Part shown: positions 1 through 19,798 of the stretch, in pieces
How positions within the stretch are numbered: the stretch's first letter is position 1
Layout: each line of letters opens with the position of its first letter
Assembly: GCA_029204225.1 (NCBI GenBank)
Contig: CM055108.1
Span: forward strand, 47,602,815 to 47,666,814
Reading direction: 5' to 3'
Source of the DNA: Diphasiastrum complanatum
Taxonomy: Eukaryota; Streptophyta; Lycopodiopsida; Lycopodiales; Lycopodiaceae
Length of the DNA stretch: 64,000 bases
The notes under the pieces: generated by a model
What the model was told of the DNA's origin: nothing
Databases searched by the model: none
What the model saw: only the letters and a program-made list of their open reading frames with translations
Position numbers and translations under genes: made by a program

Positions 1-170
1 AGTGCGTTCAATCAACGCTGACAGAAGTGTATAGTGGGCGCTATATTAGTGCATTCAATCGACGCTAACAGAAGTGTAAAGTGGGCGCGTTCAATCAATG
101 TCGATAGAAGTGTAAAGTGGGCACTATATTATTGCGTTCAATCAACGCTGACAGAAGTGTAAAGTGGATG
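1..170. repeat. Short tandem array, about four units of 39-47 bp
   Basis: Four imperfect units share the core TTCAATCAACGCTGACAGAA followed by GTGTAAAGTGGGC; some units also carry an ACTATATT tail that others lack. The array is cut by the window edge, so its true length is unknown. It has no coding potential and no unique spacers. Confidence 0.85.
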
Positions 171-3100
<2,930 letters not shown>

Positions 3101-3109
3101 ACCTGGGTG

Positions 3110-3366
3110 GGCAAGCCCAACTCCAACAATAAACTAATTCACCAAATGTCCTTTGCATGTGAGAGAACTCATTAAAGGTCCCTTGAGGCTTGGCCACACC
3201 TAAGTTGGCGACACCCGCCAGATTATAGCGGGTCGTGGCCCTCACAGGAGGCTCTTGCTCGCACCAAACCCTAGAAATCAGCACTTCTTCTGACAGACGG
3301 CTCCATCAGATTCTTCGTCATTATCGTTGAAAGAGGAGGAGGAGGGGCATTTGCGATCGATCGATC
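3110..3366 (+). promoter_or_regulatory. RPS14 proximal promoter and 5' leader
   Basis: Contains AGCCCA near 3114-3119 (the complement of a TGGGCT site-II element) and AAACCCTA near 3267, a telo-box. Site II plus telo-box is the classic combination upstream of plant ribosomal protein genes and drives expression in dividing cells. A pyrimidine-rich stretch (near 3283-3290) follows the telo-box and a GA-rich leader precedes the ATG at 3367. No clear TATA box is seen, which is usual for this gene class. The transcription start is inferred, not shown. Confidence 0.65.
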
Positions 3367-8812
<5,446 letters not shown>

Positions 8813-9497
8813 GAATCATTTTAACTATGCTCATCCTGGACTTTTAGCATTTCAAGTCTCTTACATCTCAAATGGGGGGTTCTTCATTTTTACGGCAGAC
8901 TTGTAAGCTGAACGGTTTTTTATCAACTTATTTGCAATAGGTTCTTGAACCTGCGTTCTTTTACATGAGCCAATAGATCATGGTGAACGTGGAAATCATG
9001 CAGAATAGGGATAGTAAACTTTAAAGTACAGTTTGAGGCATCATTCTTGCAGTGCTAGAAAATCTTTTTTGAAGAATGCATGTTGGCAGGGCATCATTGG
9101 GCATTTTGGTCACTTAGGTTACTTGGTTATTTCTGATTTGCACTTACTGGACGACAATGATGATATCTTACTTTTTTCTTACAAGGTTATTCAGGTCACA
9201 ATCTATGTGATAAAGTGTAGGTTTTTTGCTCTTTTAGCTGTAAATCAGTGAGCTGGAGTAAGAATGGTGACACAAGTAACTAGAAATCATGTGATTAACA
9301 TGGTTGCTAAAGTCTGGTTTTTGGGCCAACTCAATGTATGTGGATTGAGTTTGTGCTCGAAGGATGTTGTGTATTTGTTGAAGTACATTGCTAGTCTTAG
9401 AAGTGTTTCCATGGGTCTGGGCTGCTATTTTGTGATTATTATGACAATTGATGCAGTTACCAAATTGGTATCTGAAATAGCAAGTCATCGAGTACAT
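8813..9497 (+). other. RPS14 3' untranslated region and flank
   Basis: T-rich sequence following the stop codon. No separate gene is supported. A definite polyadenylation site cannot be picked by eye. Confidence 0.5.
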
Positions 9498-10361
9498 ATA
9501 TATACCATAGTTGCAGCGCGATTCCCGAATCGCGATTCAGAATCGCGATCAGAATCGCGATTCCGATTCGCGATTCGGGATATTCCCAGAATCGTGTAGA
9601 ATCGATTTTTTTTTTTTTTTTTGAAATTTTTTAAGGCAATATGGGTATCAGATGAAAGCTCTGATCGAGGGGATTATGATTGTGTAGTTTGCCGATTGTT
9701 TCGGGTGCGAAACACCAAAAAGTGTGTTTTCACTCGGGGAGTTGGAAGGCCAAATCATGAAGAGGCCTTACCGTCGGGGCCGGGGTCTACCGGCAGCCCC
9801 CGGACCCCGCCGTTGGGGGGCGTTGCCCCCCAAACCCCCCACCAGGGGGCTACCGCCCCCCGAACCCCCCGTTTCCCGGGGGGCTACTGTCCCCCGAACC
9901 CCCTAGAGCTTCTTGCTATATAGACACTGTAGATAAAAATGCCACCGCCCCCCTGTAGATAAAAATGAGGTCCAAATGCGCGCCGAGAAGGGCCCAATAT
10001 TTATGCCCCCAACTGTATGTACATTGCACTCACATCTCCAGTGAACCAATTGCAAAAGTGATCATCATCCATACAGTTGATAGTCCAAACTGTAGCATTA
10101 ACATTTACTGAAAACCAGAGCAAATGACAACCGGATAGCTACTGAAAATAAGATCTGTTTGTGCCTCATCTACTGCACTTTTGAGAGGCAAAACGCTGGT
10201 TTGACCATTGATCCCCTAAAAAAAAGTTAAGCAATAAGCTATTTTTCCAAATTTTTTTTTTTTTTTTTTGCGATTCTGGGTCGCGAATCGCGATTCGCAG
10301 AATCGCGACCCGCGAATCGCAGACCCAGCGAATCGCGATTCGCTGCAACTATGATATATAC
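9498..10361. mobile_element. hAT-like non-autonomous DNA transposon with 8-bp target duplication
   Basis: The element runs 9506-10353 (848 bp). It begins CATAGTTGCAGCG and ends with the inverted CGCTGCAACTATG. Both sides are flanked by the identical octamer ATATATAC (9498-9505 and 10354-10361), the target-duplication size of the hAT superfamily. Each end has a cluster of the palindrome GAATCGCGATTC in several copies, next to a T tract on the left (9604-9622) and on the right (10251-10269). The interior holds a GC-rich block (about 9770-9905) made of short GGGG/CCCC-bearing inverted pieces. No transposase frame is present, so it would need proteins from an autonomous relative. The preserved target duplication suggests a fairly recent insertion. 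Confidence 0.85.
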
Positions 10362-11680
10362 TGTCCATGTTAAGAAAGACAATCATTATCTTATAGTGCA
10401 TGTGTGATTTATGTAGAAGTCAAAAGGACGTTATGCCATCCCAAATAATCATACAGATTTTGTCATCTCTACCAATGTAATTAGGCAGCTGTTTGCAACA
10501 TGCTCAGTTACATGTATCCTAAATCCACTCTGAACCGATCTGTTTCTGTTTGTTGACATAGTTAAATGTTTCAACTAATCTACGGTGGAGCAAGAATGTA
10601 GCAATTTAAAATTGTGTAATGTTTTTTAGATGTAACATGCTTTTTTACAACTGGGTATTTCCACATTTGTGAACATGTAGAAAGTCTTATTTGTGGCCTC
10701 TGTTCAATTGTGGCCAGCTCATTTTTTCAAGGTATAGCTTTGCTTCACACTATATTTACCTGGTCAATTCTACATTGATATTGCAAATTCATGCTCACGT
10801 TTTGCTGGTATCCTAGATTTTTACAAATGGATTGTCTTGGATCCTAGCTTTAAAATGGATCCAAGACAATCCAATGGTCCCTTAGATCCTACGGCCCAGT
10901 TTACTTCCTGAGCTATTCATGATCACCCTTGATTGTCATGAAATCAAATTCAATGGTTTGGATCTCTGTGGTGCGCTGATCCTCGGGCCTGTACACACAG
11001 CTCCCTTAGAGACACTAGGCGAGCATTATGGTGAGAGCACGCGAGGTCTGTCCGCGACCTCTCTCCTCTTTCCTTCTTTCTTCACAAGCTTTTGGCTATG
11101 GTGAAGGGTTTTAAGCTGCCACCAAACAATCAAACCAGCGCTTTCTCTGGTGTGCGGCCAGCCACGGCCTTCTGGCAGTATGTTAACAGTAGCAGGGCAC
11201 CCATCTGTGCCATTTCACAGATTCAAAAAAGGTCTTCTAAGAAGTGTAAGATTCAACCTTTTCTGTCTCCAAACCCCAACCTTGTGAGAAAAGGGCATAC
11301 TTGGGCTTCACTCAGTCTTACACTGAGCTTCAGCTTGCAGCTGCACACCTCCCTGAGGTCGCCCTACAGCAGGCAATCCACTACTTCAAACCGTTCTTCA
11401 ATCGGTGTCCAATTGAATGCACACCAAACCGAAACCCGAAGCAGCTTCTTTTCGGAATTTTCAGAATTCTGTCTCTCCACTCTTTAGATTCAACTAACAA
11501 GTCCTGTCTCTGAATCCTCACACAGCCTCAAGCTTAGCAAGCTTTTGTATGCTAGAAACTGTGCACCAGTGCTTTTTTTTTCGCTTTCAACCCTCCGTAA
11601 ACCCCGAACTCTCAGAAGACTTCTCTTCTCCCGAAGCTCTCTTCAATGATGACGCTGTACTGTGTACACTCCCTATACGA
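10354..11680. other. No gene recognised; one perfect hairpin
   Basis: Apart from the hairpin at 10829-10872 I see nothing that can be named. The open frames near 11092-11513 lack a recognisable domain. Confidence 0.5.
10829..10872. repeat. Perfect 16-bp inverted repeat with 12-nt loop
   Basis: GGATTGTCTTGGATCC is followed after 12 nt by its exact reverse complement. It lies about 475 bp beyond the hAT-like element. It could be the core of a small MITE, but outer arms are not obvious. Confidence 0.8.
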
Positions 11681-12110
11681 CTCTGATACCAATTTAGAAT
11701 TTGCTTTAAACAGGAACACAGAGCATGCTACACCGTAACACAGACAAAAAGCACTCTCCACACCAAGTTCACGTAGCAACTATATTTCTCAAAACCAAAA
11801 TACACTGTACATATAGTTCTTTACTATGGCAACCCATGCATGACCCAGGTTGCTGTTGACGGGACGCGTGTTCCCATCAACTCGCCCCTCGTGGCGAGGC
11901 CAACTAGTCCTTATCCACTGATAGGACCCACAGTACAGTAGCAGAGTAGTTCTACTTTAATTATAATTGGATCAACTGCTAGTGTATAGCCGAGTCTGCA
12001 ACGTTCCGCCAACATCTGGAATTCCTCCGGATTCAGTTTGCTATGCACTTTCCAATTCACATTCACTGGTATTACAGACTGAGTGGAAGCCATTAGGTAG
12101 GATCACCAAA
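11671..12110 (-). other. Possible degenerate retroelement 5' region (weak)
   Basis: At 11680-11692 the - strand reads TTGGTATCAGAG, similar to the tRNA-Met primer-binding site of plant LTR elements. A 60-residue frame begins at 12093 (-) with MASTQSVIPVNVNWKV and does not resemble a family I know. The LTR edges cannot be defined, so this is only a hint. Confidence 0.25.
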
Positions 12111-12398
12111 ACTTCAGCTTGATTGATCGCGCAATGATAGCAATTGATCGTTAGAATGATGATAGCGCACAGTGAGCAAGTAAGCAAGCATAACACTTGG
12201 AAGCTTGATCGCGAGCGCTGATGAGGTAAATGAAAAATGATGAGGAGCCTGGAGTAAATAGCAAAATGGTCAGAAAATCAGCAGTAAAGGTGGCACATGG
12301 TTTAAAGTGTACACGTGTCAATAGAAAAGACGTTCTCCGTCATGCAATAACTAAGGGTCCAACGTATAAACAGAGTGATAATTATAGTATGAGTATTA

Positions 12399-12430
12399 TA
12401 AATAAAATAAATAAATAAATAAATAAAAAT
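12399..12430. repeat. (AAAT)n short repeat
   Basis: Seven or so tandem AAAT units just beyond the end of the Ty3-type integrase remnant. Confidence 0.85.
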
Positions 12431-12439
12431 ATTTACACA

Positions 12440-14754
12440 TAATATTTTTTTACACAAGAACCATTTACTCTTGTTGGCTAAAAATTTCCTTGAGTCTGCT
12501 AGCTGAAGGGACCCATTATCAAAGATTTCAATTACGTTGTACGGACCCATCCAATGATTATGTAACTTTCTAGGAAACTTGAGATGATGGTTATCATACA
12601 GAAGAGCAAAGTCTCCTTTGCGCAAAACAACCTTCTTTATCGTAGTGTCAAAGGCTCTCTTTCGGCTTAACTGGATCTTTATCGTATCAATCAATGCTTG
12701 TTTACAACTCTCTTCTAGTTTTTCAATTGCTAAGAACCTTTCGTCTAAGCTCGATTGCGCTCGATTGCTCGTCACATCTAGTTTCAACTTGTACACGATA
12801 TGTCGATACTACAAACTCTATCGGCAGTATCGGATGCATACCATAAGTCAAATAAAATGGAGTTTGTTTTGTGGTCACCTTTTCGGCATTTCTATACGCT
12901 CATAGGATAGAAGGTAATTTCTGATCCCAATCAGGTGCGTGTGGTGTGGTGATCTTATTGAGGATCTTAGACAAAATGCCATTAACCATTAGCCTTTGGA
13001 TTGTATGGAGTTGTTTTTCGGTGCTTAATCATAAAATGCTTAGTGAGCAGGCGCATCGTATCATTTAAGAAATGTGTACCTCTATCGCTTACTAACTCCA
13101 GTGGACAACCATAACGGGTTATGATTATCTGAAAAAGAAACTCTGCAACAGTTTTTGTATCATTCCTTTTTGTCGCTTCCGCTTCGACCATCTTAGTCGC
13201 ATAATCAGTTGCTACAAGGATATAGCTCATTTTGGTATAGCGAGTGACAGGCTTTATCGGTCCAACAAAGTCAATGCCCCATTTTAACATAATGTTTTCA
13301 TCAAGAAACTCATCACTTAATTTTTTAGTTACAGATCTTGTATTTAAGCGAGATATATAGTCTGCATTAGTGTGGTACTTCCCTTGTCATACCTCCACTT
13401 GATAATCAAATTTTTGCAACAAAAGAACCCATCTAGCTATTCGGCCTGAAAGATCTAGTTTATTAACCAAATTTTTTAGTGCATAATGGTCAACATGGAA
13501 GATGAAGGAATATCCCAGCAAATAGTCTTGAAACTTCTTCACTGAAAACATCATTCCAAGTCCTTCACGTTCTGTTGCCGAATAGTTCTTTTCTGAGATG
13601 CTTAACTAACGCCTTGACGCCCTGCATAATAGACAGGATATTCTCGTTGCTCATCATTTTTCTGACTTAGGGTAACCCCAATTGCAAATGACAAAACATC
13701 CACATAAACATGAAATGTTCTTACCCAACCAGGAGGTCTCAAAATTGGGACGTTCAAGAGTTTCTGCTTCAGCAATCTCACAAGTTTGTCGGCTCTTTTA
13801 AATTCTTTATAATCTTGACCTTATCTTTATCGACTTCAATTCCTCTCTTTGAAATTTTTTGTCCAAGTAGTATTCCTTCTAGCATACCAAAATAACACTT
13901 CTCAGGATGAAAACAAAGTGAAGTCTCTCTGCATCTCTGCAATGTTTTTCGTAATTTAGAAAGATGAGTGGCTTATGAGTTGTAAACGCAGAAGTCATCC
14001 ATAAAAATTTTCAGGAACACACGTAAGGAACACACGTAGATATTTTTGAAAAATAACAGTCATCATTCTTTGGAATGTGACTGGCGCGTTACACAGTCCA
14101 AATGACATCTTCTAATAGGCATAAGTTTCCTAATCAGATGTAGACGTTGTTTTGGACTGGTCCTCTTCTCGGAAAAGTATTAAGCTTCCAATAGTGTTGA
14201 CAAATCTGGATCTTCCCGGTCTTCTTTTTCAGAACACCCACTATAGGTGAAATCCATTCACTACCGAGCGCTGGATAAATAATTTCGTACTTTAAATATT
14301 TGTCAAGTTCATCTTTCACCAGCATTGAATACTTAGGATTGAGCCTATATTGGCGTTGACGTATTGGTACCGCTCCTTTTTTCAAGTCAATTTAGTGTTG
14401 ACAAAATTTCTTGTGAATGTCTTTTAAATCTTCCATAGTCCAAGCAAAAACATCATGATATTTGGTGAGCAGGTCCGTATACTGTTGTTTCTCTTTGTCG
14501 GATAAAACTTTGGAGATTAACAAGGATTTGTCCAGTATGACCTCGATAGAGAGAGTAACATTTGGATTAATCATAGCAAGAGTCATATTGGTTGAAGGAT
14601 ATCCTTGTATTTCGCGTTGTGAAGGCCGTGCTTTGTTTGCATTGCTGCTTTTTACTTTCTGGTGGTGGAATTGACCTATTGCTACAAACATGTCTTTTGG
14701 CCTTTTAATGCAGTAACAGTAGATATCTAACCGTTTACAACGATTGATATTCAT
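12440..14754 (-). pseudogene. Ty3-type retrotransposon pol remnant (RT, RNase H, integrase)
   Basis: Read on the - strand the order is RT, RNase H, integrase, which is the Ty3 (Metaviridae) order. 14754-14392 ends with a pre-RT block (LLTKYHDVFAW). 14385-14134 is the RT N-terminus (PIRQRQYRLNPKY, then SEWISPIVGVLKKK). The fingers-palm piece FGLCNAPVTFQRMM and the catalytic FMDD lie near 14085 and 14000. RNase H-like sequence (YSATEREGLGMMFSVKKFQD, FHVDHYALK) is at about 13600-13450. The integrase core is 13290-12982 (GIDFVGP, VATDYATK, LVSDRGTHF). The integrase C-terminal region is 12796-12475 (FALLYDNHHLKF, WMGPYNVIEIFDNG). Stops and frameshifts split it, and the integrase zinc-binding region between RNase H and GIDFVGP appears deleted. 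Non-functional. Confidence 0.85.
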
Positions 14755-14799
14755 ATAGACGCTCTATTTCCAGGCTAGAATAAATTCTGTTCGTGAATT

Positions 14800-15165
14800 A
14801 ATCGCAATAGTACATTTTTTCGTCTCAGCTTCGTGTTTCACGACTTGTTCGTGACACTTGTCTCTTCACGACATTTTTGCCTTTCGCGAATTGTTCACAA
14901 CAGATGACAATTCTTGAGCTTGAAAAAGAAATCTAGAATATTTTGCGAACTGTTCGTGATAGTTTCGCAACAGGTGAGCTTGAAGAACAGTCTAGAAGAT
15001 TTTGCGCGACAATTTCGTGACATCTGAGGCTTGAACAAGAAACATAATATTTCATGACAAGATTCTGTTTGCGAATCTTTTGAGTTTCAACAAGAAAGCC
15101 ATGAGCTTCTACAAGAAACTGTTTCGCAAATTTTTCGAGATGACTGCAATATAAATTTTGCGAAT
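14800..15165. repeat. Low-complexity field of TTCGTGACA/TTCGCGAA motifs
   Basis: About ten short related motifs (TTCGTGAC, TTCGCGAA, TTTGCGAA) alternate with GAGCTTGAACAAGAAA-like blocks. It lies between the Ty3 pol and the Copia pol and may be a diverged LTR or leader, but the ends are not clear. Confidence 0.5.
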
Positions 15166-15170
15166 CCTTC

Positions 15171-17208
15171 GTGAACCTGTATCACCTGAAGGTACGAGTT
15201 CCTACAAAGCAAGCTCATCAGCTCCATGATCCTATGGACGTTCTATGGCATAGGAGACTATGTCATATGAATATGATAGCATTGTACAAAGCAAGCCAAC
15301 ATGGCGTATTCACAAGTGTTAGCATCAAAGATGCGACAAGTATGACATTCTGTGATGCATGCAACAAATGAAAGATGTCACGTACACCCTTTATAAAGGA
15401 CTCTTTCAGGACGACAGAACTCCTGGAGTTGATATATGTGGACATCTACGGACCCTTTGATGTGTAGGAGGATCACAATACTATATCACCTTCATTGATG
15501 ATTTTAGTAAGTTTGCAATTGTCTACTTCATCTACAACAAGTCAGAGGCACTTGATAAGTTTACAGAGTTTGTAAACTGGGCTAAGAAGTGGAAAAAGAA
15601 GAAAGTCAAGTAGATACGGACTGACAGAGGTAGAGAATACATCTCCAACTGATTTGCTGATTTCTGTAGCAGTCGTGGCATCCTTCACAAGCAGGTTACA
15701 GTGTATACACCACAATACAATGGTGTTGTTGAGAGGAAAAATAGGACTCTTATAGAAGCAACAAGATGCATGATGGCCTTCTCAAAGGCATCAAGATCAT
15801 TATGGGTTTGAAGCAGTAGCTAGAGCCGCCTACCTACAGAACAGGACTGGCAAATCTGGCGTTCCTCACACTACCCCACATGAGGTGTGGTGAAGCAACA
15901 AGTCAAATCTGGCTCATATACATATCTTTGAATGTGTAGCATATGAAAGAAGCTAGATGAAAAGGTAGAGCAAGGATTCCTTGTAGGCTACGATGTACAT
16001 TCTTCATACTACAGAATCTATATGCCTCAAACCAAGAAAGTAAAGACTGTTAAAGACATCAAGTTTGACGAGGCCAGAACGATGGCTGACGGCAATCCAG
16101 TTGGCTATGAAATTCTCAACAAGCAGTATTACGACCTACCCACACCGACAGAGGGAACAGACCCTGGACATCTAGATTAAGATGTTCTAACTCTGAATGA
16201 ACTGTGTGACAATTCAGATGACGACCAGACCGACATGCAACCTATACCCAGAACACCTACAACGCACAGTGGTTCTGCTGCCATCAAAAAAGACAAAGGC
16301 AAAGCAGTCACTGGAACCTGCACCATCTTCAAGGAGATCTGCAAGGGAAAGAAAACAACTGTCATGTATGCACTAGACAATTCAGCTTCTATTTCAGAAG
16401 AGTTTTGTGGATTCAGAGATACAAACCTATAAAAAAGCCATTGAAAATACAAAAAAAAAACAAATGGATCAAGGCCATGGAAGACAAAATAAACTCCATG
16501 GAGCTGAACAAAGTATGGACTCTTGAACCAGTTCCAGCAGACAGAAACACTGTCAAATGTAAATGGATCTACAAGTATAAGTATGGACCAGATGACAATG
16601 TATCAAGATACAAAGCTAGGCTAGTCACGAAAGGTTTTTCACAGAAGTATGGTATTGACTATATTTAAATTTTTTCTCTTGTAGTAAAACATACATCTAT
16701 ACGCATATTGTTTGCATATGCAGCAGCCTACAATCTGAATATTCATATTGTAAATAAAAAGACAACATTCCTGCATGGAGATCTGAAGGAAGAAGTCTAC
16801 ATGGACCATCCACCAGGTTTTTCCTGTAAGTGTTTGTTGACTATGCCTGTAGAATGCACAAAGACATCTACGGACTGAAATAGTCTATTAGGCAGTGGTA
16901 CAAGAAGAAGGATCACGCTCTCAGATCCTTAGGCTTCCAGCCTTTAATGGCTAATTACAATGTCTATGTAAAGGTCATAGATGGTGAAGTAATCATTATT
17001 GGTGCCAAGGTGCAACACGCTGATTGCACAAGTGAAGGAGGATATTTCAAGACACTTTGAAATATCAGACCTAGGTGAAGTAAAATGCTCTGGGCTTGTA
17101 GATTGATAGAGATCTTGAGGGTGAAAGATTGTATCTACACCATTCAAGATATATTCAAAAAATCCTTGATGATTTTTAAATGGCAGATTGCAAGGGAGTA
17201 AACACTCC
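15171..17208 (+). pseudogene. Copia (Ty1) pol remnant: GAG-pre-integrase, integrase, RT
   Basis: The GAG-pre-integrase motif LWHRRLCHMNM is at about 15241. The integrase core follows (YVDIYGPFD, YYITFIDDFSKF, IRTDRGREYIS, YTPQYNGVVERKNRTLIEA) at 15420-15800 with in-frame stops. The RT start is at 16405-16668 (WIKAMEDKINSMELNKVWTL, KCKWIYKYK, RYKARLVTKGFSQKYGIDY). The next RT block HGDLKEEVYMDHPPGF is at about 16775, and DISRHFEISDLGEVKC at about 17040. The order GAG-pre-IN, integrase, RT is diagnostic of Copia. The RT catalytic YVDD region is not recoverable and RNase H is absent. It ends abruptly against the - strand element at about 17209. Confidence 0.85.
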
Positions 17209-17215
17209 GCTTTCA

Positions 17216-17497
17216 TCAATGCAAGCCAACTCGCATACAAGAAAAGATTTGTCTTCTTAGAGTCAACACTCTAGAAGTAGACTTGGATTCATAAAGCTTC
17301 TTCATTGAATCCCAAGCTTCTAAAGATGATGTGCACTTACCAACTTCTTTGAGAAGCTCATTTGTAACATTCATCTTAACAATATCCAAAACATCATTCA
17401 TCTCAAGAAGTGACTCCATCCTCACTATCCACAATGAATAGTTACTTGAGGTAAGCCTATCATTGGCTTCCAACATGACTCTAATTGAGGTTGCCAT
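17216..17497 (-). pseudogene. Copia gag (UBN2-type) fragment with internal deletions
   Basis: Ninety-three residues of gag N-terminal sequence: LTSSNYSLW, VRMESLLEMNDVLDIV, MNVTNELLKEVGKC, KKLYESKSTSRVL. It aligns with the longer gag at 31382-31819, which shows that about 29 residues are missing after DVLDIV and about 22 after IFSC. Confidence 0.85.
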
Positions 17498-17744
17498 GTA
17501 GCAATGACCTGATCTTCTTTTTCAACCTGTTTCAATACACAAAGCACTCCTTTGAACAACAAAAAATGATTTCAAAAGAAATCACCAAAATTTGAAACTA
17601 TCTCACAAATTCTCTTCTAGCACTTATACCAAGCAAATCAACACATAGAATCATGGAATCTCGATCAACCTATGATCTATCCTCAATCTAATGACTTTTG
17701 CCACTTCCTAAAATTGAAACACACTCAAATGAAGTCCAACAACC

Positions 17745-18826
17745 CATCAGGGCCCTTTTTGAACTCAAAAAGGACCTCTTCCTTGCCTAAACAAGTTTGA
17801 AAATCTGGATTAATTAACTTGCTAATAGTCCTATGTGGCAATTCACCTTGGGTTTAGCTTGAGTTAAAACCTAGTCACGTAGGCTACATTTTAACCTAGT
17901 ATATTAAATAAGAAAATTTAATGCTTGTAAAAAGATTTATTTATTTTTGAATTCGTGAAAGGTTAAAATTTTTTGCACACTTCATACGTATTTTCTTTTA
18001 GTCTTGTTTTGGAGATAAGGGAGGTTGCAAATTTTTTTAGATGTCATCTTAAAATTTAGATTAAAGAAATGGTAAGGGGGGGGGGGGGGTTTTTTACATC
18101 CCTCCTCGCTCCCCCTACATGGCTCCCCTCACGGCCGCCGTCCCTGCACCGTGCAGGCCCCTCATTGCTCGCAGGTAGCCCCGGGCCGCCTGCCTAACTC
18201 GGCGCCCATCTCCCGGGAGGTCCCAGGCAGGCACCATTTCTTAATCAGTGTTTTTTTTTACTCGCAGGGGCCCCCCTTGTAATCGCGTACCCAGGCAGTT
18301 TTACCCACACAGGAGCCCTCATGGGAGATGGGTGACGAGCCGGGCCAGCGGCCCGGGGCTGGCTGCAAGCAGGGACGGCGGAGGGGGAGATGTAAATTCT
18401 CCCCTTACATTTCAATTTTTTTTTAATGGTAGAATGAGGAGCGCCCCCCCCCCCCCCCCCCATTTCTTTAATCTAAATTTCATGATGACATTTAAAAAAA
18501 TTTGCAATCTCTTTTATTTCCAAAACAAGACTGAAACAAATACGGATGAAGTGTGAAAAAAATTTCAACCCTTCACAAATTTAAATTTTGAATTTGGGCT
18601 TGCTTTTGAGTGTGACATTGTCATCAATAAGGGGCTAGGGGAGTATCATTATAGTGTGGTTAGTGGGTGAGTTAGATTTTGGGGATTTCATCTAGGCCAT
18701 TGGATGTGCCATGTCATATGGACCATTCCAGCTCATTTTTCACTCTTTTATTGGTATACATGTTGTCATTGACACTAATTATAATTAGTGTTAAGGCCCT
18801 TTTTGAGTCCAAAAAGTGCCCTAATG
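17745..18826. mobile_element. 1.08-kb hairpin-rich element nested in the Copia leader (Helitron-like or foldback type)
   Basis: The terminal 33 bp are imperfect inverted repeats (left begins CATCAGGGCCCTTTTTGAAC, right ends with the complement of CATTAGGGCACTTTTTGGAC). Further in, about 17941-18240 and 18300-18590 form long imperfect arms meeting at a G tract (18076-18090) and a C tract (18446-18462). The uninterrupted relative at 31110-31150 shows the empty site: bases flanking 17745 and 18826 join there with no duplication. Read differently, the ends are TC...CTAA between A and T, with an 18-nt hairpin CTTTTTGAGTCCAAAAAG just before CTAA, the Helitron layout. No protein is encoded. Confidence 0.7.
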
Positions 18827-19150
18827 TCACTATCTAGAGATTTAGTCAAAATTAGGGTTTTGACAAAATCACAAAAAATTGACTATTCCAAATCTACATG
18901 CAAATGTTGAAAATTTGATATGCAATCTATTAGCCACCAATGATCCAAAAATCGGCCAAATCCAGTATGTGAAATCAAAAATCGGAATTGATCAAGTTTA
19001 TAGACCTATATAGGGTTTTGATCTACATAAGATCCAATCTACAAAAGCAAAAAACTCGATTTCGGTGTAGAATCCTCTCTGGTATCTTCACCGAATCATT
19101 GATAGATATGATTTCCTCCTTCATAATCTGAAACACAAGCTCTGATACCA

Positions 19151-19798
19151 TGTGAAAGTTTTTAGATCATTAAGATCTAATCCACTTGAAAGATCTTTGG
19201 TTAGAAAGAGAAATACACTACCAATCTCACCAATGTAGAAAAATCAGCATCTACACACAAAATGAGATGAAAACTCAAATAGAACTTGATCAAACTTGAA
19301 TGAAATGATAAAGTACTGTTGATGTCCGTACAAAACTGGCAAGCTACTATATTTCACATGTGTGGATCCGAAAATAGCAATTATAGATCATTCTACACAT
19401 AAAATTGCATGCAATCACAAGCATAGTGCACCAATGGATAGTAGAACCTAAGAGAACCATGTATAAGCATGAAATGAGATAGAGAAGAGAGAAGATCACT
19501 CTCTCCACGAGTTACATCCTTTTATAATAGGTCCAAACCCTATTTGGCCACTTGTCTTTCTCTCCAAAATGCTAACCCTACTATTTCTAGGTCTAGATTC
19601 AAAGTACCCAACATTCAAATTTGAATCTACTCAAACTCACCTTCTAACTTTCCCACACTTTCAAAAAGTGTTTATTCAAATGACATTTATACTAATGAAC
19701 TTTAAAAAGTCAATCTCTAAGTCTAAAAACAAAGTTGGCCTCAATATGCCAAATATGAAAATATAGCAAATATGATCAAACTAGTTGAATCTTTCACA
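19151..19798 (-). repeat. 5' LTR of the - strand Copia element
   Basis: 648 bp, with TG at the start and CA at the end in both readings. It holds a TATA box (- strand TATAAAAGG, near 19525) and is homologous in opposite orientation to the LTR at 30147-30780. Confidence 0.9.

Larger units (their letters stand above)
17209..19798 (-). mobile_element. Copia element 5' end (LTR, leader, gag fragment), - strand, with nested insertion
   Basis: The 5' LTR is 19151-19798 (648 bp). The primer-binding site, - strand TGGTATCAGAGC, is directly inside it (19139-19150). The leader runs left, is interrupted by the 17745-18826 insertion, and the gag frame starts at 17497 with MLEANDRLTSSNYSLW. The same LTR, leader and gag occur in + orientation at 30147-31850. 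Compared with that copy, gag here has two internal deletions (after DVLDIV, and after RRQIFSC) and then breaks at about 17209 against the Copia RT remnant. No protease or pol remains. Confidence 0.85.

Noticed and set aside
1-170. CRISPR-like array
   Set aside because: Units are adjacent variants without unique spacers, and the sequence is eukaryotic.
9724-9923. Pro-rich frames in the GC-rich block
   Set aside because: They are products of the GC-rich interior of the hAT-like element with no start context or domain.
11671-12110. Defined LTR next to the TTGGTATCAGAG motif
   Set aside because: No TG/CA-bounded repeat or partner LTR can be found, so only a weak hint was kept.
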